64,000 nt of DNA, from IMG/VR virus record IMGVR_UViG_3300037246_001058, positions 1 to 64,000 of that record; one strand, 5' to 3'. Made by a program: the position numbers and the translations under genes. Each line of letters opens with the position of its first letter. Position 1 is the stretch's first letter. The notes below the pieces were generated by a model. It searched no databases. It was not told where the DNA came from and was given only the letters and a program-made list of their open reading frames with translations. Origin of the DNA: a virus. Below, one piece after another: positions 8,626 through 15,505 of this stretch.

Positions 8626-10155
8626 TTAGTAGTATCCTGATGCGTCGATCTCTTGGAAATCTTCGTCATCGTAAAAGTCAGTGGCCAGGCGAATCAGTCC
8701 GCCCTGCCTGAACTTGATCAGGGCCTGGGTTGAGGAGTCAAGGAGATCGTCGTGAGCGCCCGGGAAGTCCGCGAACTCTTCTATCACCTCTGCCGCCCAC
8801 GCAGTGTCAGGCGCCCAGATGATGCCAGACCGAAACATGTCGGTTACCGCATTGACGCGAACGAACTTGTCCTCGCCACGAGACGGGGTGTAGGATGAAA
8901 CCATGAGGCCGCGTTCACGAAGCTCTTGGATCAAGGAGAGGCCGGAGCCTCGACCCTCGATCACCAGAATATCCGGTGTGTACTGCATATACTTCTGGTA
9001 TGCCATGTCCTTTAGATCGGGGAACTCCAGGCGACCCTTGTACGCATCTAGGAGGATTAGATTCGCAGCGGATCGTCGCTGTGCTCCCGCCGAGCTAGTG
9101 GTGTAGAACACGCCCCAGGTAGTGCAGGCGGAGTAGTCTGATCGAGTATCTTTCGTGAACGCGGTATCCCATGATTGAATGATGAACTGACATTCCGGTG
9201 GCTTCTCTTTGTCCCAGAGCTGCCACCAGTCCCTCTTTACTAGCGCCGTCCCTTCCGAGGACGGAGACTGCATGTACTGTGCGTTCCAACGGAACGGGCT
9301 GATCTCATTCTTGATGGCCAGCATCTCTTCGACGGACCAGAACCCCGGCCATAGGCCACGCTCCTGTCCCGGGGTATCATCGAGAAGCGCAGGAAACTCG
9401 ATGACTTCCCAGTCATCAACACCATCTCGTTCCTGGGCTTTCTTGATCACCCTGCCTGTCAGGTCCATCTTGTTCCAGCGGGTCTCTACGATGATGATCG
9501 CGCCACCGGGCTGGAGTCTCTGACGGGGTCCTGCTTCGTACCAGTCGTACACGTCCTCGAACTGCTTGGGGTCATTCTTCATGCCCTCCTGTTCCGAGAC
9601 GCTATCGTCGATGATGTAGAGATCCGCGCCCTTACCGGCAACAGCACCGCCAACACCAACAGCGAAGTACTCCCCCTTGTGGTTCGTTTCCCAGCGGGCG
9701 GCAGCAGTACTGTCCTTCTTCAGTGCGACGTCCGGGAAGACCTGTCGGTACTCCGCAGACGAAACAAGATCGCGCACCTTCCGGCCGAAGGTCTTTGAAA
9801 GCTCCGCAGTATGCGAAGACTGAATCACCTTCTTGTCCGGGTACTGCCCGAGGAACCACGCGGGCAACATGTGAGAGGCGAACTCTGACTTGGTATGCCG
9901 GGGTGGCATGTTGATGATGAGTCGCTTTAGCTTGCCGGACGCCACTCGTTCGAAGGCGTCCGCCATGATACGGTGGTGCGAGCCCTCGATGAACTGCGGC
10001 CACATCTGCTTCACAAACGGGAGAAACTTGGTCTGCGCGGTTTCCCGCTTGTCGTACTCGGCGATGCGCTCGGCAAGATGAGTTACCTCGTCGAGGACAT
10101 CGGACGGTAGTTCGTGCAGCCGTTCCAGCTTGTCTTGCAGATCCTTCAAATCCAT
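8626..10155 (-). CDS. terminase large subunit
   Basis: 509 aa. ATPase domain with a Walker A-like PPRHTKSE (residues 84-91) and Walker B LYIIDD (179-184). The C-terminal RNase H-like nuclease has QSWDTAF near residue 325, LVIEGRGSG, and HDDLLDSSTQAL near the end supplying the acidic metal ligands. This is the packaging motor that cuts concatemers and pumps DNA through the portal. Its ATG overlaps the stop of a Lys-rich mini-protein by one base. A small-subunit candidate is not adjacent but at 22 kb on the same strand. Confidence 0.92.
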   Translation of the reverse strand: MDLKDLQDKLERLHELPSDVLDEVTHLAERIAEYDKRETAQTKFLPFVKQMWPQFIEGSHHRIMADAFERVASGKLKRLIINMPPRHTKSEFASHMLPAWFLGQYPDKKVIQSSHTAELSKTFGRKVRDLVSSAEYRQVFPDVALKKDSTAAARWETNHKGEYFAVGVGGAVAGKGADLYIIDDSVSEQEGMKNDPKQFEDVYDWYEAGPRQRLQPGGAIIIVETRWNKMDLTGRVIKKAQERDGVDDWEVIEFPALLDDTPGQERGLWPGFWSVEEMLAIKNEISPFRWNAQYMQSPSSEGTALVKRDWWQLWDKEKPPECQFIIQSWDTAFTKDTRSDYSACTTWGVFYTTSSAGAQRRSAANLILLDAYKGRLEFPDLKDMAYQKYMQYTPDILVIEGRGSGLSLIQELRERGLMVSSYTPSRGEDKFVRVNAVTDMFRSGIIWAPDTAWAAEVIEEFADFPGAHDDLLDSSTQALIKFRQGGLIRLATDFYDDEDFQEIDASGYY

Positions 10156-10322
10156 TAGAAACGATAGGTGCCCTTCTTCTTGACGGGCGTGCGCCCCTTG
10201 CTAGCTTCCTTGGCTGCTCGCTTCTTCTCTGCTTCCGTCAGCTTCTTCTTGTCCTTCTTCACCTTGGGCTTCTTGGACTTGGGGCCCTTCTTCGGGGGAG
10301 TCAGCTTCTTCTTTTCCTTCAT
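10155..10322 (-). CDS. Lys-rich mini-protein coupled to terminase
   Basis: 55 aa, about 45% Lys (starts MKEKKKLTPPKKGPKSKKPK, ends VKKKGTYRF). A GAAGGG site overlaps the stop of the upstream gene, and its TAA overlaps the terminase ATG (TAATG). It is likely disordered and nucleic-acid binding. It may assist packaging or only drive coupled translation; the role is inferred from composition and position. Confidence 0.7.
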   Translation of the reverse strand: MKEKKKLTPPKKGPKSKKPKVKKDKKKLTEAEKKRAAKEASKGRTPVKKKGTYRF

Positions 10323-10323
10323 G

Positions 10324-10794
10324 CTACCCTTCTTGTACTACAAGCCCAGCCTGTCGCGCCTGCTCATCCCTGAGGGCCCGTTTATCGGCGTCCGCTTGCT
10401 TTTTGATGTTCGCCACTCTGATCCGCACGATCAGCTTGTAGGCGTCGAACGCGAAGCAGTTGAGCTGGTCTGATTCCGTCTCGGAACACAGGCCCTGGCT
10501 CAGGGCTTCCTTTGAATACGCATAGAGGTCGGCACACTCCTCCTGTCCCTCTAGGAGAGGGTCGCCAGAAAAAGGGATGCTCTCATCCCCGCCACGATAC
10601 TCATCAACTCCCTTTTGCCATCGCTCAGTAGCCAGCTGAATAAACTCATCGAACGGTCCTCCCAAATTCGCCACGCTCACCTCCTCCGTGATTTCCCACT
10701 CATTGCTTTCGATCCTCGCCGACAGGGGGCGCCCCATGGCTGCCGCCATCCATGCCCAAGACATGCCGCCTTCGTAGCCGTCACCACTACTCAT
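10324..10794 (-). CDS. hypothetical protein upstream of terminase
   Basis: 156 aa, mixed alpha/beta, acidic middle, three Cys. A helical C-terminus (KLIVRIRVANIKKQADADKR) follows. Begins inside the stop region of the zinc mini-protein (8-nt overlap). No family recognised. The location is where some phages keep the small terminase subunit, but no helix-turn-helix is obvious. Confidence 0.7.
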   Translation of the reverse strand: MSSGDGYEGGMSWAWMAAAMGRPLSARIESNEWEITEEVSVANLGGPFDEFIQLATERWQKGVDEYRGGDESIPFSGDPLLEGQEECADLYAYSKEALSQGLCSETESDQLNCFAFDAYKLIVRIRVANIKKQADADKRALRDEQARQAGLVVQEG

Positions 10795-10930
10795 TGAATA
10801 TATACTCCTCCATCAACTCTTCGTCTTCCCGGCAATCGTCGCAGAAATGCTCTGACCCTATCTGGTCCAGGCTCCAGTTGAGCAGCTCGAAGAGATCGAG
10901 GGGTGTTCCGCAGATCGCGCACCAGTCCAT
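10787..10930 (-). CDS. zinc-binding mini-protein (CxxC...CxxC)
   Basis: 47 aa: MDWCAICGTPLDLFELLNW, then FCDDC, then an acidic tail. Two CxxC pairs about 23 residues apart make a treble-clef or zinc-ribbon fold likely. It overlaps both neighbours (stop of the 131-aa gene 2 nt before its ATG, ATG of the next gene inside its 3' end), typical of a real phage gene despite its size. Confidence 0.65.
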   Translation of the reverse strand: MDWCAICGTPLDLFELLNWSLDQIGSEHFCDDCREDEELMEEYIFNE

Positions 10931-10931
10931 C

Positions 10932-11327
10932 TCACAGTCCTCCGTCCGCCGTATTCCGCGTGAAGGTCTCTACGACTGCGGCGCCAGCTCCGGCGTACTC
11001 GTCCTCTTCCTCAACTGCTGCCTCTACCTCTTGAGTGGTCGGGGCGTCACCAATGAATGTAGAGTTCGGCACAGGGCCGGTCTTTTCATTCGCTGAGTCG
11101 AAGTGGGGGAAGGGCTCTACGGGCGCCAGCTTTCCGGCTTCGGGCATCGGAGTCGGCTGCTCTACCTCGCACTTTGGCTTGGCCGAAGCCTGCCGGGCCA
11201 GATACACCCGAATCTCGTGGAGGCCGTCCTCGATACCGTTCAGGGCATTGACGATCCCCTGGGCGACCACGAAGCTGGCCAGTCTGTCACTGCCGGGGGG
11301 AGCAGTCTTGATTTCATGTTCGAACAT
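10932..11327 (-). CDS. hypothetical acidic protein
   Basis: 131 aa. The N-terminal 50 residues look helical (SFVVAQGIVNALNGIEDGLH); the rest is Pro/Glu/Ala-rich and probably disordered. The upstream region carries an 18-codon open frame and a Shine-Dalgarno hairpin, so its expression may depend on translation of that leader. No family recognised. Confidence 0.65.
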   Translation of the reverse strand: MFEHEIKTAPPGSDRLASFVVAQGIVNALNGIEDGLHEIRVYLARQASAKPKCEVEQPTPMPEAGKLAPVEPFPHFDSANEKTGPVPNSTFIGDAPTTQEVEAAVEEEDEYAGAGAAVVETFTRNTADGGL

Positions 11328-11370
11328 TATATTGCCCCTTATTCACGATACTGATCAAAATTTCACGCAT
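11314..11370 (-). CDS. 18-residue leader peptide candidate
   Basis: ATG at 11370 lies 5 nt after an AAGGAGGT site held in a hairpin. The frame runs 18 codons and its stop overlaps the first codons of the next gene. This layout is that of a leader peptide coupling translation to the 131-aa gene. Too short to judge by composition. Confidence 0.35.
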   Translation of the reverse strand: MREILISIVNKGQYNVRT

Positions 11371-11375
11371 TTACA

Positions 11376-11392
11376 GTACCTCCTTGAGGTAC
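11376..11392 (-). promoter_or_regulatory. hairpin sequestering a Shine-Dalgarno site
   Basis: Perfect inverted repeat GTACCTC / GAGGTAC with a 3-nt loop. On the minus strand the 3' arm plus loop contains AAGGAGG, the ribosome site of the leader peptide. Folding would hide the site, so this is a candidate translational switch. Confidence 0.55.
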
Positions 11393-11401
11393 AGGATAGC
11401 A
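11393..11401 (-). promoter_or_regulatory. possible extended -10 promoter
   Basis: Minus-strand TGC-TATCCT just upstream of the Shine-Dalgarno hairpin, the same word as in the well-formed promoter at 35634-35661 (TGG-TATCCT). No good -35 at 16-17 bp. It would start a transcript for the TerL/portal/capsid operon. Confidence 0.4.
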
Positions 11402-11413
11402 CGGGCGCCACGA

Positions 11414-11638
11414 TTACGACGTGACCCATTTCGCGTAGCCCGCCGTCTCAATGAGCACTCCAACGATTCCCCACATCCAGATCGAGTTCATTCTCATGGC
11501 CACCCCGATCGAGAACCAGATACATTCCCCTGCCAGCCGAAAGAGCCACCCGTCAGGATCCCCTGAGGTGAGCAGCCATTGGCCGTAGAAGAGGAGGACG
11601 TACCCGCAGTGGCCAAGCCGGTTTAGTGCGACCGCCAT
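11414..11638 (-). CDS. small integral membrane protein
   Basis: 74 aa from the ATG one base after the stop of the upstream gene (TGAcATG). Hydrophobic segments at about 8-22 (CGYVLLFYGQWLL) and 35-68 (FSIGVAMRM...WGIVGVLIETAGYA) predict two or three membrane spans. Paired with the next membrane protein upstream of the head operon. A holin or inner-membrane role is possible, not shown. Confidence 0.65.
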   Translation of the reverse strand: MAVALNRLGHCGYVLLFYGQWLLTSGDPDGWLFRLAGECIWFSIGVAMRMNSIWMWGIVGVLIETAGYAKWVTS

Positions 11639-11639
11639 G

Positions 11640-11903
11640 TCATACGAGGAAGAACCGGATGAAGAGGGCCGCGAAGGCCACCCCCGATACGGCGCCCGCC
11701 AGGATCCACAGAAGAGTGGCTCCTTTGTCATCGTTGGCCAGTGCGTCCAGCCGCCTGCATATCTCAGATGTCATCTGCCACTGATGGCCGAGTTGGTCGC
11801 ATTCCCCAGGGGAGAGATTGCTCTTCCCGCTAAAGAAGTCGCTTCCCAGCTCATGCATCTCGTTCGGGCTCATGCCCCTCCCCCACATATCCTCTGCACT
11901 CAT
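11640..11903 (-). CDS. C-terminally anchored membrane protein
   Basis: 87 aa with a GGAGG site. Soluble helical N-terminus (1-62) and one hydrophobic segment at about 64-86 (LLWILAGAVSGVAFAALFIRFFLV), so tail-anchored. First protein gene after the tRNA in the minus-strand late operon; unknown function. Confidence 0.65.
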   Translation of the reverse strand: MSAEDMWGRGMSPNEMHELGSDFFSGKSNLSPGECDQLGHQWQMTSEICRRLDALANDDKGATLLWILAGAVSGVAFAALFIRFFLV

Positions 11904-11944
11904 CTTCTGCTTCCTCCGTATGTCTTTCCACTTCTTTGAATCAC

Positions 11945-12021
11945 TGGAGCCCTCGGAGGGAGTCGAACCCCCGACCCGCTGCTTACAAGGCAGCCGCTCT
12001 GGCCAGCTGAGCTACAAGGGC
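11945..12021 (-). tRNA. tRNA-Thr (anticodon UGU)
   Basis: 77 nt with all four arms: acceptor GCCCTTG pairing with CGAGGGC, D arm GCTC...GAGC, anticodon stem GCTGC/GCAGC enclosing CTTGTAA (anticodon TGT), T arm with TTCGACT, discriminator T and encoded CCA. It decodes ACA. It is a single-copy tRNA at the start of the late operon; phage tRNAs usually supplement host pools or replace cleaved host tRNA. Confidence 0.95.
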
Positions 12022-12115
12022 TGTGTAAATCGGTAGGGGAGGACCGGTATTCTCAGAGGGCTCCGGCCTTCAATCCGTTTGCCCCCGGAAGATCGGGAAT
12101 CTACCCTCACTCCAC

Positions 12116-12250
12116 TTAGCTGTAACCAGCCCTCCCCCAAACCTTGTCGGGATTGCTTCCTTGCTGCACCGGCCGAATCCATGCCCGGAGCACTGCTCTC
12201 ATGAACACTCTCGGCTGTTCTGCCTCCTGCTCGATGCCGATCTCATCCAT
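12116..12250 (-). CDS. small basic protein upstream of tRNA-Thr
   Basis: 44 aa from ATG at 12250: MDEIGIEQEAEQPRVFMRA, then WIRPVQQGSNPDKVWGRA. The sequence is protein-like with an acidic start and basic end, but the ribosome site is weak (AAGAA). It lies on the late-operon strand before the tRNA. May be a real mini-gene or chance. Confidence 0.4.
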   Translation of the reverse strand: MDEIGIEQEAEQPRVFMRAVLRAWIRPVQQGSNPDKVWGRAGYS

Positions 12251-12475
12251 ATCATTCTTGAGGCGAGTTCCCTGCCCCTATCAGGAGTTCAGGAGTTCAT
12301 ACCTCCTGTTTCTGCTCTTCTGGAACAAGCAAGACACTCTTCGTCCCGAAGGGACACCTTCCTTGATTGCTTGTTGGTTCAGTCGCGATCCGGCTGTTCC
12401 TGTTGCGCAAGCTGTTTTGCCTGTAGTGCCCTGTTTCTCCTGTGCTCCTTCACCTGTAGGATAGCACATTCTTGT
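12251..12475. other. mostly non-coding, with hairpins and two overlapping short minus-strand frames
   Basis: Short minus-strand frames end at 12281 and 12379, but neither has a convincing start. A hairpin CAGGAG / CTCCTG (12290-12308) holds AGGAGG and an ATG that opens only three codons. A minus-strand TGC-TATCCT at 12458-12466 could be an extended -10 promoter for the tRNA and late operon. Most likely a leader for leftward transcription. Confidence 0.4.
12458..12466 (-). promoter_or_regulatory. possible extended -10 promoter for tRNA/late operon
   Basis: GTGCTATCCT on the minus strand, identical over 10 bases to the site at 11393-11402. No matching -35 hexamer at normal spacing. Confidence 0.4.
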
Positions 12476-12660
12476 GCCACTTGGGGAGTTTTGTTGTCAA
12501 GTACCCCTATATTTGTTTGTGAAAATAGTTTATATGATATTTTGAAAAATGTTTTGAGTGGAATAATACGTACTTTACAGGCGCGCGCGCCCACACAAAG
12601 GGGGGGCACCCCCCTCGGGGCATTTCCCGGGGGAACAATCCGTCCCCGGGGGAAAACCAT
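12476..12660. other. AT-rich block plus G/C-run palindromes (origin or control-region candidate)
   Basis: 12490-12585 is strikingly AT-rich in a GC-rich genome (TATATTTG, GAAAATAGTTTATATGATA). It is followed by GCGCGCGCGC, then a 15-nt hairpin of seven G, CA, six C (12600-12614), and two direct copies of CCCGGGGGAA at 12626-12635 and 12645-12654. This lies at the divergence point between leftward late and rightward early genes. No convincing gene. An easily melted block beside strong hairpins fits a replication origin or bidirectional control region. Confidence 0.45.
12542..12569 (+). promoter_or_regulatory. possible rightward sigma70-type promoter
   Basis: TTGAAA, 16 bp, TAATAC inside the AT-rich block, pointing to the early genes. 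Moderate match; other AT-rich words nearby reduce confidence. Confidence 0.35.
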
Positions 12661-13173
12661 GCAATCCGCATGCCAAGCCTGCTCATTTCGATGCCTTTGG
12701 AACTATCGAAGTACTATTCCGAGCCCCCCTGCTCTCCCTCTCGCGGTCCGCTAGACCCTACTCAATCGCTCCCTCTAACCGAACACAAGGCACGCCCCAG
12801 GGGTGTATTGATCCATTCGAATGCACTGATGCAGAGCCCTACGATCCTCTGTGAGCGACGACTCTCGGAGGTGTGCCTAGGGTACCTACCCTACCATAAG
12901 TCCCAGCACAGAGGACTTGCCTACTTATGAATCCCCGCAGGCGTGGGCCTCTAGGTCTATTAGGGACGGTCCACTAGCACGCAAGTATCCCCACGGGCAG
13001 TGGCCCTCAAACTATCTTATAATAACGTGAACCATCTGGCTCTAGTAGGTTACTCTCTTGACATGCGCCACTTGACTCTCTCCACCGATTCGCCCTTGCT
13101 CTCCGAGCATGCATCCGGCACGGTCCTCTGTATAGAGGTCAAGCCGAACGTTCGCAATCGGACAAGGCAGACC
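12661..13173. other. non-coding stretch before the first early gene
   Basis: Rightward frames here lack ribosome sites and look non-coding. It holds a degenerate copy of the early-region palindrome (CGGTCCGCTAGACCC, 12744-12758), an inverted repeat AGGGTA/TACCCT near 12880, and TATAAT at 13018-13023 with only a weak -35. Probably leader and promoter DNA for the early operon. Confidence 0.45.
13018..13023 (+). promoter_or_regulatory. TATAAT -10 box candidate
   Basis: Consensus TATAAT about 150 nt upstream of the first early gene; the -35 region (CGGGCA at 18 bp spacing) matches only three of six positions. Confidence 0.35.
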
Positions 13174-13461
13174 ATGCGGGTCAAGGGTAAGAATGACAGG
13201 GACGGCAAGCGCAAGAGGGCCGCCGAGAATCGCGCTGACTATGCCGTCCAGCAACGACTCTCCATGCCCGATGTGTTCAAGCGCTACGGCCCCATCCTTG
13301 AGGAGCTACCGCCCGAGGTTCGCGCCGATTGGATAGAACGACTCATCTCAGCCCCCCACGAACGAGGCCCGCTTTCTAAGTGGTCATGGGCTGTCAGTAG
13401 AAAAATGCGCTCACACTGGAAGCGTGCCGCCGCTATTGCGGACCGGCGCAAGCTGTGCTAG
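13174..13461 (+). CDS. basic hypothetical protein, first rightward early gene
   Basis: 95 aa from ATG (AAGGCAG upstream); the frame is open upstream to a GTG at 13000, but that part looks like promoter DNA. Strongly basic (GKNDRDGKRKRAAENR, later RKMRSHWKRAAAIADRRK), helical, with DVFKRYGPILEELPPEVR in the middle. Likely nucleic-acid binding; early position fits a regulator or host-takeover protein. No family recognised. Confidence 0.55.
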   Translation: MRVKGKNDRDGKRKRAAENRADYAVQQRLSMPDVFKRYGPILEELPPEVRADWIERLISAPHERGPLSKWSWAVSRKMRSHWKRAAAIADRRKLC

Positions 13462-13641
13462 CGTAGCTTAGACTCACCAAGCCCCACGAGACAGTGGGCG
13501 GATTTAACGTGCATGCTTCAGCGCTGCACTTCAGCCCCTGCGGGGGTGTTATCGGTCCCTTCGGGGACCATGAGTGTCCAGTCAATTCTGACTGGCCTCG
13601 CTGTTGGGGTCTAGTAGACCTCAACGGATGGAAACTACAAC
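13462..13641 (+). promoter_or_regulatory. structured leader with three hairpins and the early palindrome
   Basis: Successive stem-loops: CCCC/GGGG near 13535, GGTCCC-TTCG-GGGACC (13554-13569, a UUCG tetraloop on a 6-bp stem), CCAGTC/GACTGG (13578-13595), then the first palindrome copy at 13607. Followed 21 nt later by the ATG of the 231-aa gene. Such ordered hairpins suggest an attenuator or stabilised 5' leader. Confidence 0.5.
13607..13621 (+). repeat. early palindrome copy 1 (GGGTCTAGTAGACCT)
   Basis: Follows three hairpins; 20 nt upstream of the ATG at 13642. Confidence 0.9.
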
Positions 13642-14337
13642 ATGTCAAATACTTACGAATTGAATTCCAAGACGGTCAGCGCCCTCAATACCTTCCGAGC
13701 CACTGCGGCTAAAGGATTGAATGCCAACGGGTTCTTTGCTGCGGGTATCGCGGACGAATACAAGGTCTGCATGGCTGCAGGCAAGGAATCAACAGGCGCA
13801 TTCAAGCGGGCTCTTGTCAAGGCTAGTATTGCGGCGGACAAGGCAGACGCCAAGGCAGCGGACACGCCCTTCGGGGACTGGCCGGTGTCGCGGCATGCCA
13901 AAGTGGCCAACTTGGAGAAGGATCTCAAGGTCTACGTGACTCGGTTCCTTGGGAATGAAGAGTACGAGGCCCTCGGGTTCGAACCAACGGGCGCCGGACT
14001 TCTCAAGCTCCTCAAGGATGAAAGCCTTGTGAACGGAGTACTCTGGGATCGGTTCTACTACAAGAAGACCGCCGCTGGCAAGGTGACGGCAACCAAGAAT
14101 CGGAAGGCAAAGCAGGCCAAAGTGGCCGCGAAGAAAGCAAAGCTGGTAACTCAGACGATCGAAGGCACGGACGCTCCGAGCACGCGGTCACCGGCTGAGT
14201 TGGTGGCCATGTTCCTGATCCAGATGGCCAAAGGCGGCGACGTTGACGTCACTGAGCTGTACGAGGAAACGGGCAACGTGATCGAGGATTTCCTGGCCTC
14301 AATCTCGGACGAGAAGGCAGCCGCAGTCAACGGCTAA
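13642..14337 (+). CDS. hypothetical early protein, Ala/Lys-rich
   Basis: 231 aa. Helix-rich N-terminal two thirds; a basic Lys/Ala run at about 145-170 (KNRKAKQAKVAAKKAKL) separates it from an acidic helical C-terminus (about 185-231). GGATGGAAAC acts as a weak ribosome site. No family recognised. Being well preceded by structured leader and palindrome suggests high early expression; DNA- or RNA-binding via the Lys run is possible. Confidence 0.75.
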   Translation: MSNTYELNSKTVSALNTFRATAAKGLNANGFFAAGIADEYKVCMAAGKESTGAFKRALVKASIAADKADAKAADTPFGDWPVSRHAKVANLEKDLKVYVTRFLGNEEYEALGFEPTGAGLLKLLKDESLVNGVLWDRFYYKKTAAGKVTATKNRKAKQAKVAAKKAKLVTQTIEGTDAPSTRSPAELVAMFLIQMAKGGDVDVTELYEETGNVIEDFLASISDEKAAAVNG

Positions 14338-14365
14338 GCTGGATTGACAGATAGTGGTATCGCTA

Positions 14366-14380
14366 GGGTCTGCTAGACCC
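14366..14380 (+). repeat. early palindrome copy 2 (GGGTCTGCTAGACCC)
   Basis: 28 nt after the previous stop and 46 nt before the next ATG. Confidence 0.9.
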
Positions 14381-14425
14381 TGGCGGTATCTCATCTGGCA
14401 ATACGCTAGAACGAGGAGTAATCAG

Positions 14426-14677
14426 ATGGTTTACACTTTCAACACGGGCACGCGGATAGAACGCAACGTGACTCAGAACAGGCCTGGCCGAGAGCGGCGG
14501 ACCGCCTTCGGTAGGCGACAAGTACAGCGGCGAGAGTCGCTACAGATGCCCATGGACGAGCTGGCCAGTATCAAAGCTGGCCGTGAGTATGCGAGCGGAT
14601 TCAACAGCGGCATGATCGTGGGGCTGTGCGCCGGAGCGTTTATGGCCTCCGTCATCGCCCTTATTCTTGGGGTCTAG
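14426..14677 (+). CDS. small tail-anchored membrane protein
   Basis: 83 aa from ATG with GAGGAG. Basic soluble N-terminus (Arg-rich to about residue 45), then one hydrophobic segment at about 62-83 (MIVGLCAGAFMASVIALILGV). Its stop codon TAG is part of palindrome copy 3. Function unknown. Confidence 0.65.
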   Translation: MVYTFNTGTRIERNVTQNRPGRERRTAFGRRQVQRRESLQMPMDELASIKAGREYASGFNSGMIVGLCAGAFMASVIALILGV

Positions 14678-14684
14678 TAGACCC
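14670..14684 (+). repeat. early palindrome copy 3 (GGGTCTAGTAGACCC)
   Basis: Supplies the TAG stop of the upstream gene; AAAGGAG and the next ATG follow within 17 nt. Confidence 0.9.
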
Positions 14685-14700
14685 TGAAAGGAGCAACCAA

Positions 14701-14910
14701 ATGGGTGAGATACTACTTGCCACGATTCTTATACCGGTCTACCTCCCCATGTATGCGCTTGTGTTGGTGTTCGACGCACTGTGGAGCTTGGGCTTCCCGT
14801 CCTACGTCAACGTGCTAATTGTCATGTTCGCGCCCGTAATCGCGATCAACGTCGTCGGAGAGATCTACGAAAAACTCAGGGTCTACTGGACCATGAAAGG
14901 AACGTCATGA
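14701..14910 (+). CDS. small two-span membrane protein
   Basis: 69 aa, ATG with AAAGGAG. Hydrophobic segments at about 4-25 and 36-54. It ends by overlapping the ATG of the secreted protein (ATGA). Unknown function; one of several early inner-membrane proteins that could alter the host envelope. Confidence 0.65.
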   Translation: MGEILLATILIPVYLPMYALVLVFDALWSLGFPSYVNVLIVMFAPVIAINVVGEIYEKLRVYWTMKGTS

Positions 14911-15155
14911 AGAGTATCGTACTGCTACTGGCTCTGACGCTAGCCGGAGACGCGAGCGCAGCTTGCTTCTTCGGAGTGTGCACGAGCTACAATTCGTGCG
15001 TGGCCGACCGAATGGATGACGGCAAGCCCCGGGGTATCGCGCGCCAGATCTGCGAGCTGAAGGGCTACGAGGACCCGCGCAAGGCGAGGCTGAAGGCTGA
15101 GGAGGCGGAGCGCAAGCGCCAGGCCGACCTTGACTACTATCAATACGAACACTAG
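14907..15155 (+). CDS. secreted Cys-rich small protein
   Basis: 82 aa. Signal peptide MKSIVLLLALTLAGDASA with a likely cut after ASA, then four Cys (CFFGVC...SC...IC) suited to disulfides in the periplasm, then a charged helical tail (ARLKAEEAERKRQADLDYY). AAAGGAAC site. Early export to the periplasm suggests a superinfection-exclusion or envelope-modifying role, by inference only. Confidence 0.65.
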   Translation: MKSIVLLLALTLAGDASAACFFGVCTSYNSCVADRMDDGKPRGIARQICELKGYEDPRKARLKAEEAERKRQADLDYYQYEH

Positions 15156-15169
15156 GGTCTAGTAGACCA
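15155..15169 (+). repeat. early palindrome copy 4 (GGGTCTAGTAGACCA)
   Basis: Starts at the last base of the upstream stop; GGAAGGAA and the ATG at 15183 follow. Confidence 0.9.
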
Positions 15170-15182
15170 TGGAAGGAACGTC

Positions 15183-15341
15183 ATGATAAGACAGATCGTA
15201 GTCGCCATCGCCCGCAGGTTGTGGGCCATCGAACAGAAGGGCTTCATCGTCTACCTCGGAGTCATGTTCGCCGTGTTCACCCTCATGGGGATGGGCATAC
15301 TTGGGGACATGTTCGTGGTACCGGGAGGTTGGGAAGAATGA
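15183..15341 (+). CDS. single-span membrane mini-protein
   Basis: 52 aa, GGAAGGAA site. Basic amphipathic start, one membrane span (about 22-47, FIVYLGVMFAVFTLMGMGIL). Overlaps the next ATG. Unknown function. Confidence 0.6.
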   Translation: MIRQIVVAIARRLWAIEQKGFIVYLGVMFAVFTLMGMGILGDMFVVPGGWEE

Positions 15342-15505
15342 TGCCGCTGAACGACATGATTGAACGCTGGACGTGCTCGCAGTGCGGACACAAGCAGCTA
15401 CCCTACGTGTGGACTGATGGTGAGGTTGCGTACCATCACTGCGCCAACTGCAGGTTCAGGAAATATCTGGGCCGGAAGGATGAAGTATGCCACGACAAAA
15501 GCTAG
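15338..15505 (+). CDS. zinc-ribbon mini-protein
   Basis: 55 aa: WTCSQCGHKQLPYVW and HHCANCRFRKYLG give two CxxC pairs about 20 residues apart, a classic zinc ribbon with a basic edge likely to touch nucleic acid. GGGAGG site; ends overlapping the next gene. Confidence 0.65.
   Translation: MMPLNDMIERWTCSQCGHKQLPYVWTDGEVAYHHCANCRFRKYLGRKDEVCHDKS

Noticed and set aside
11945-12021. tRNA-Thr as an integration (att) site
   Set aside because: No integrase, excisionase or duplicated tRNA 3' end was found in the window.
12379-12660. 93-codon minus-strand open frame across the G/C-run region
   Set aside because: Its first half is translated palindromic and AT-rich DNA with no ribosome site; only the last 25 codons look protein-like and no start fits them.
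12670-12930. 86-codon plus-strand frame in the control region
   Set aside because: Composition is Pro/Ser/Leu-rich without domain pattern, no ribosome site, and it spans the degenerate palindrome; treated as non-coding.
13000-13173. Upstream extension of the first early gene to a GTG at 13000
   Set aside because: The extra 58 codons lack protein character and overlap promoter-like DNA; ATG at 13174 preferred.
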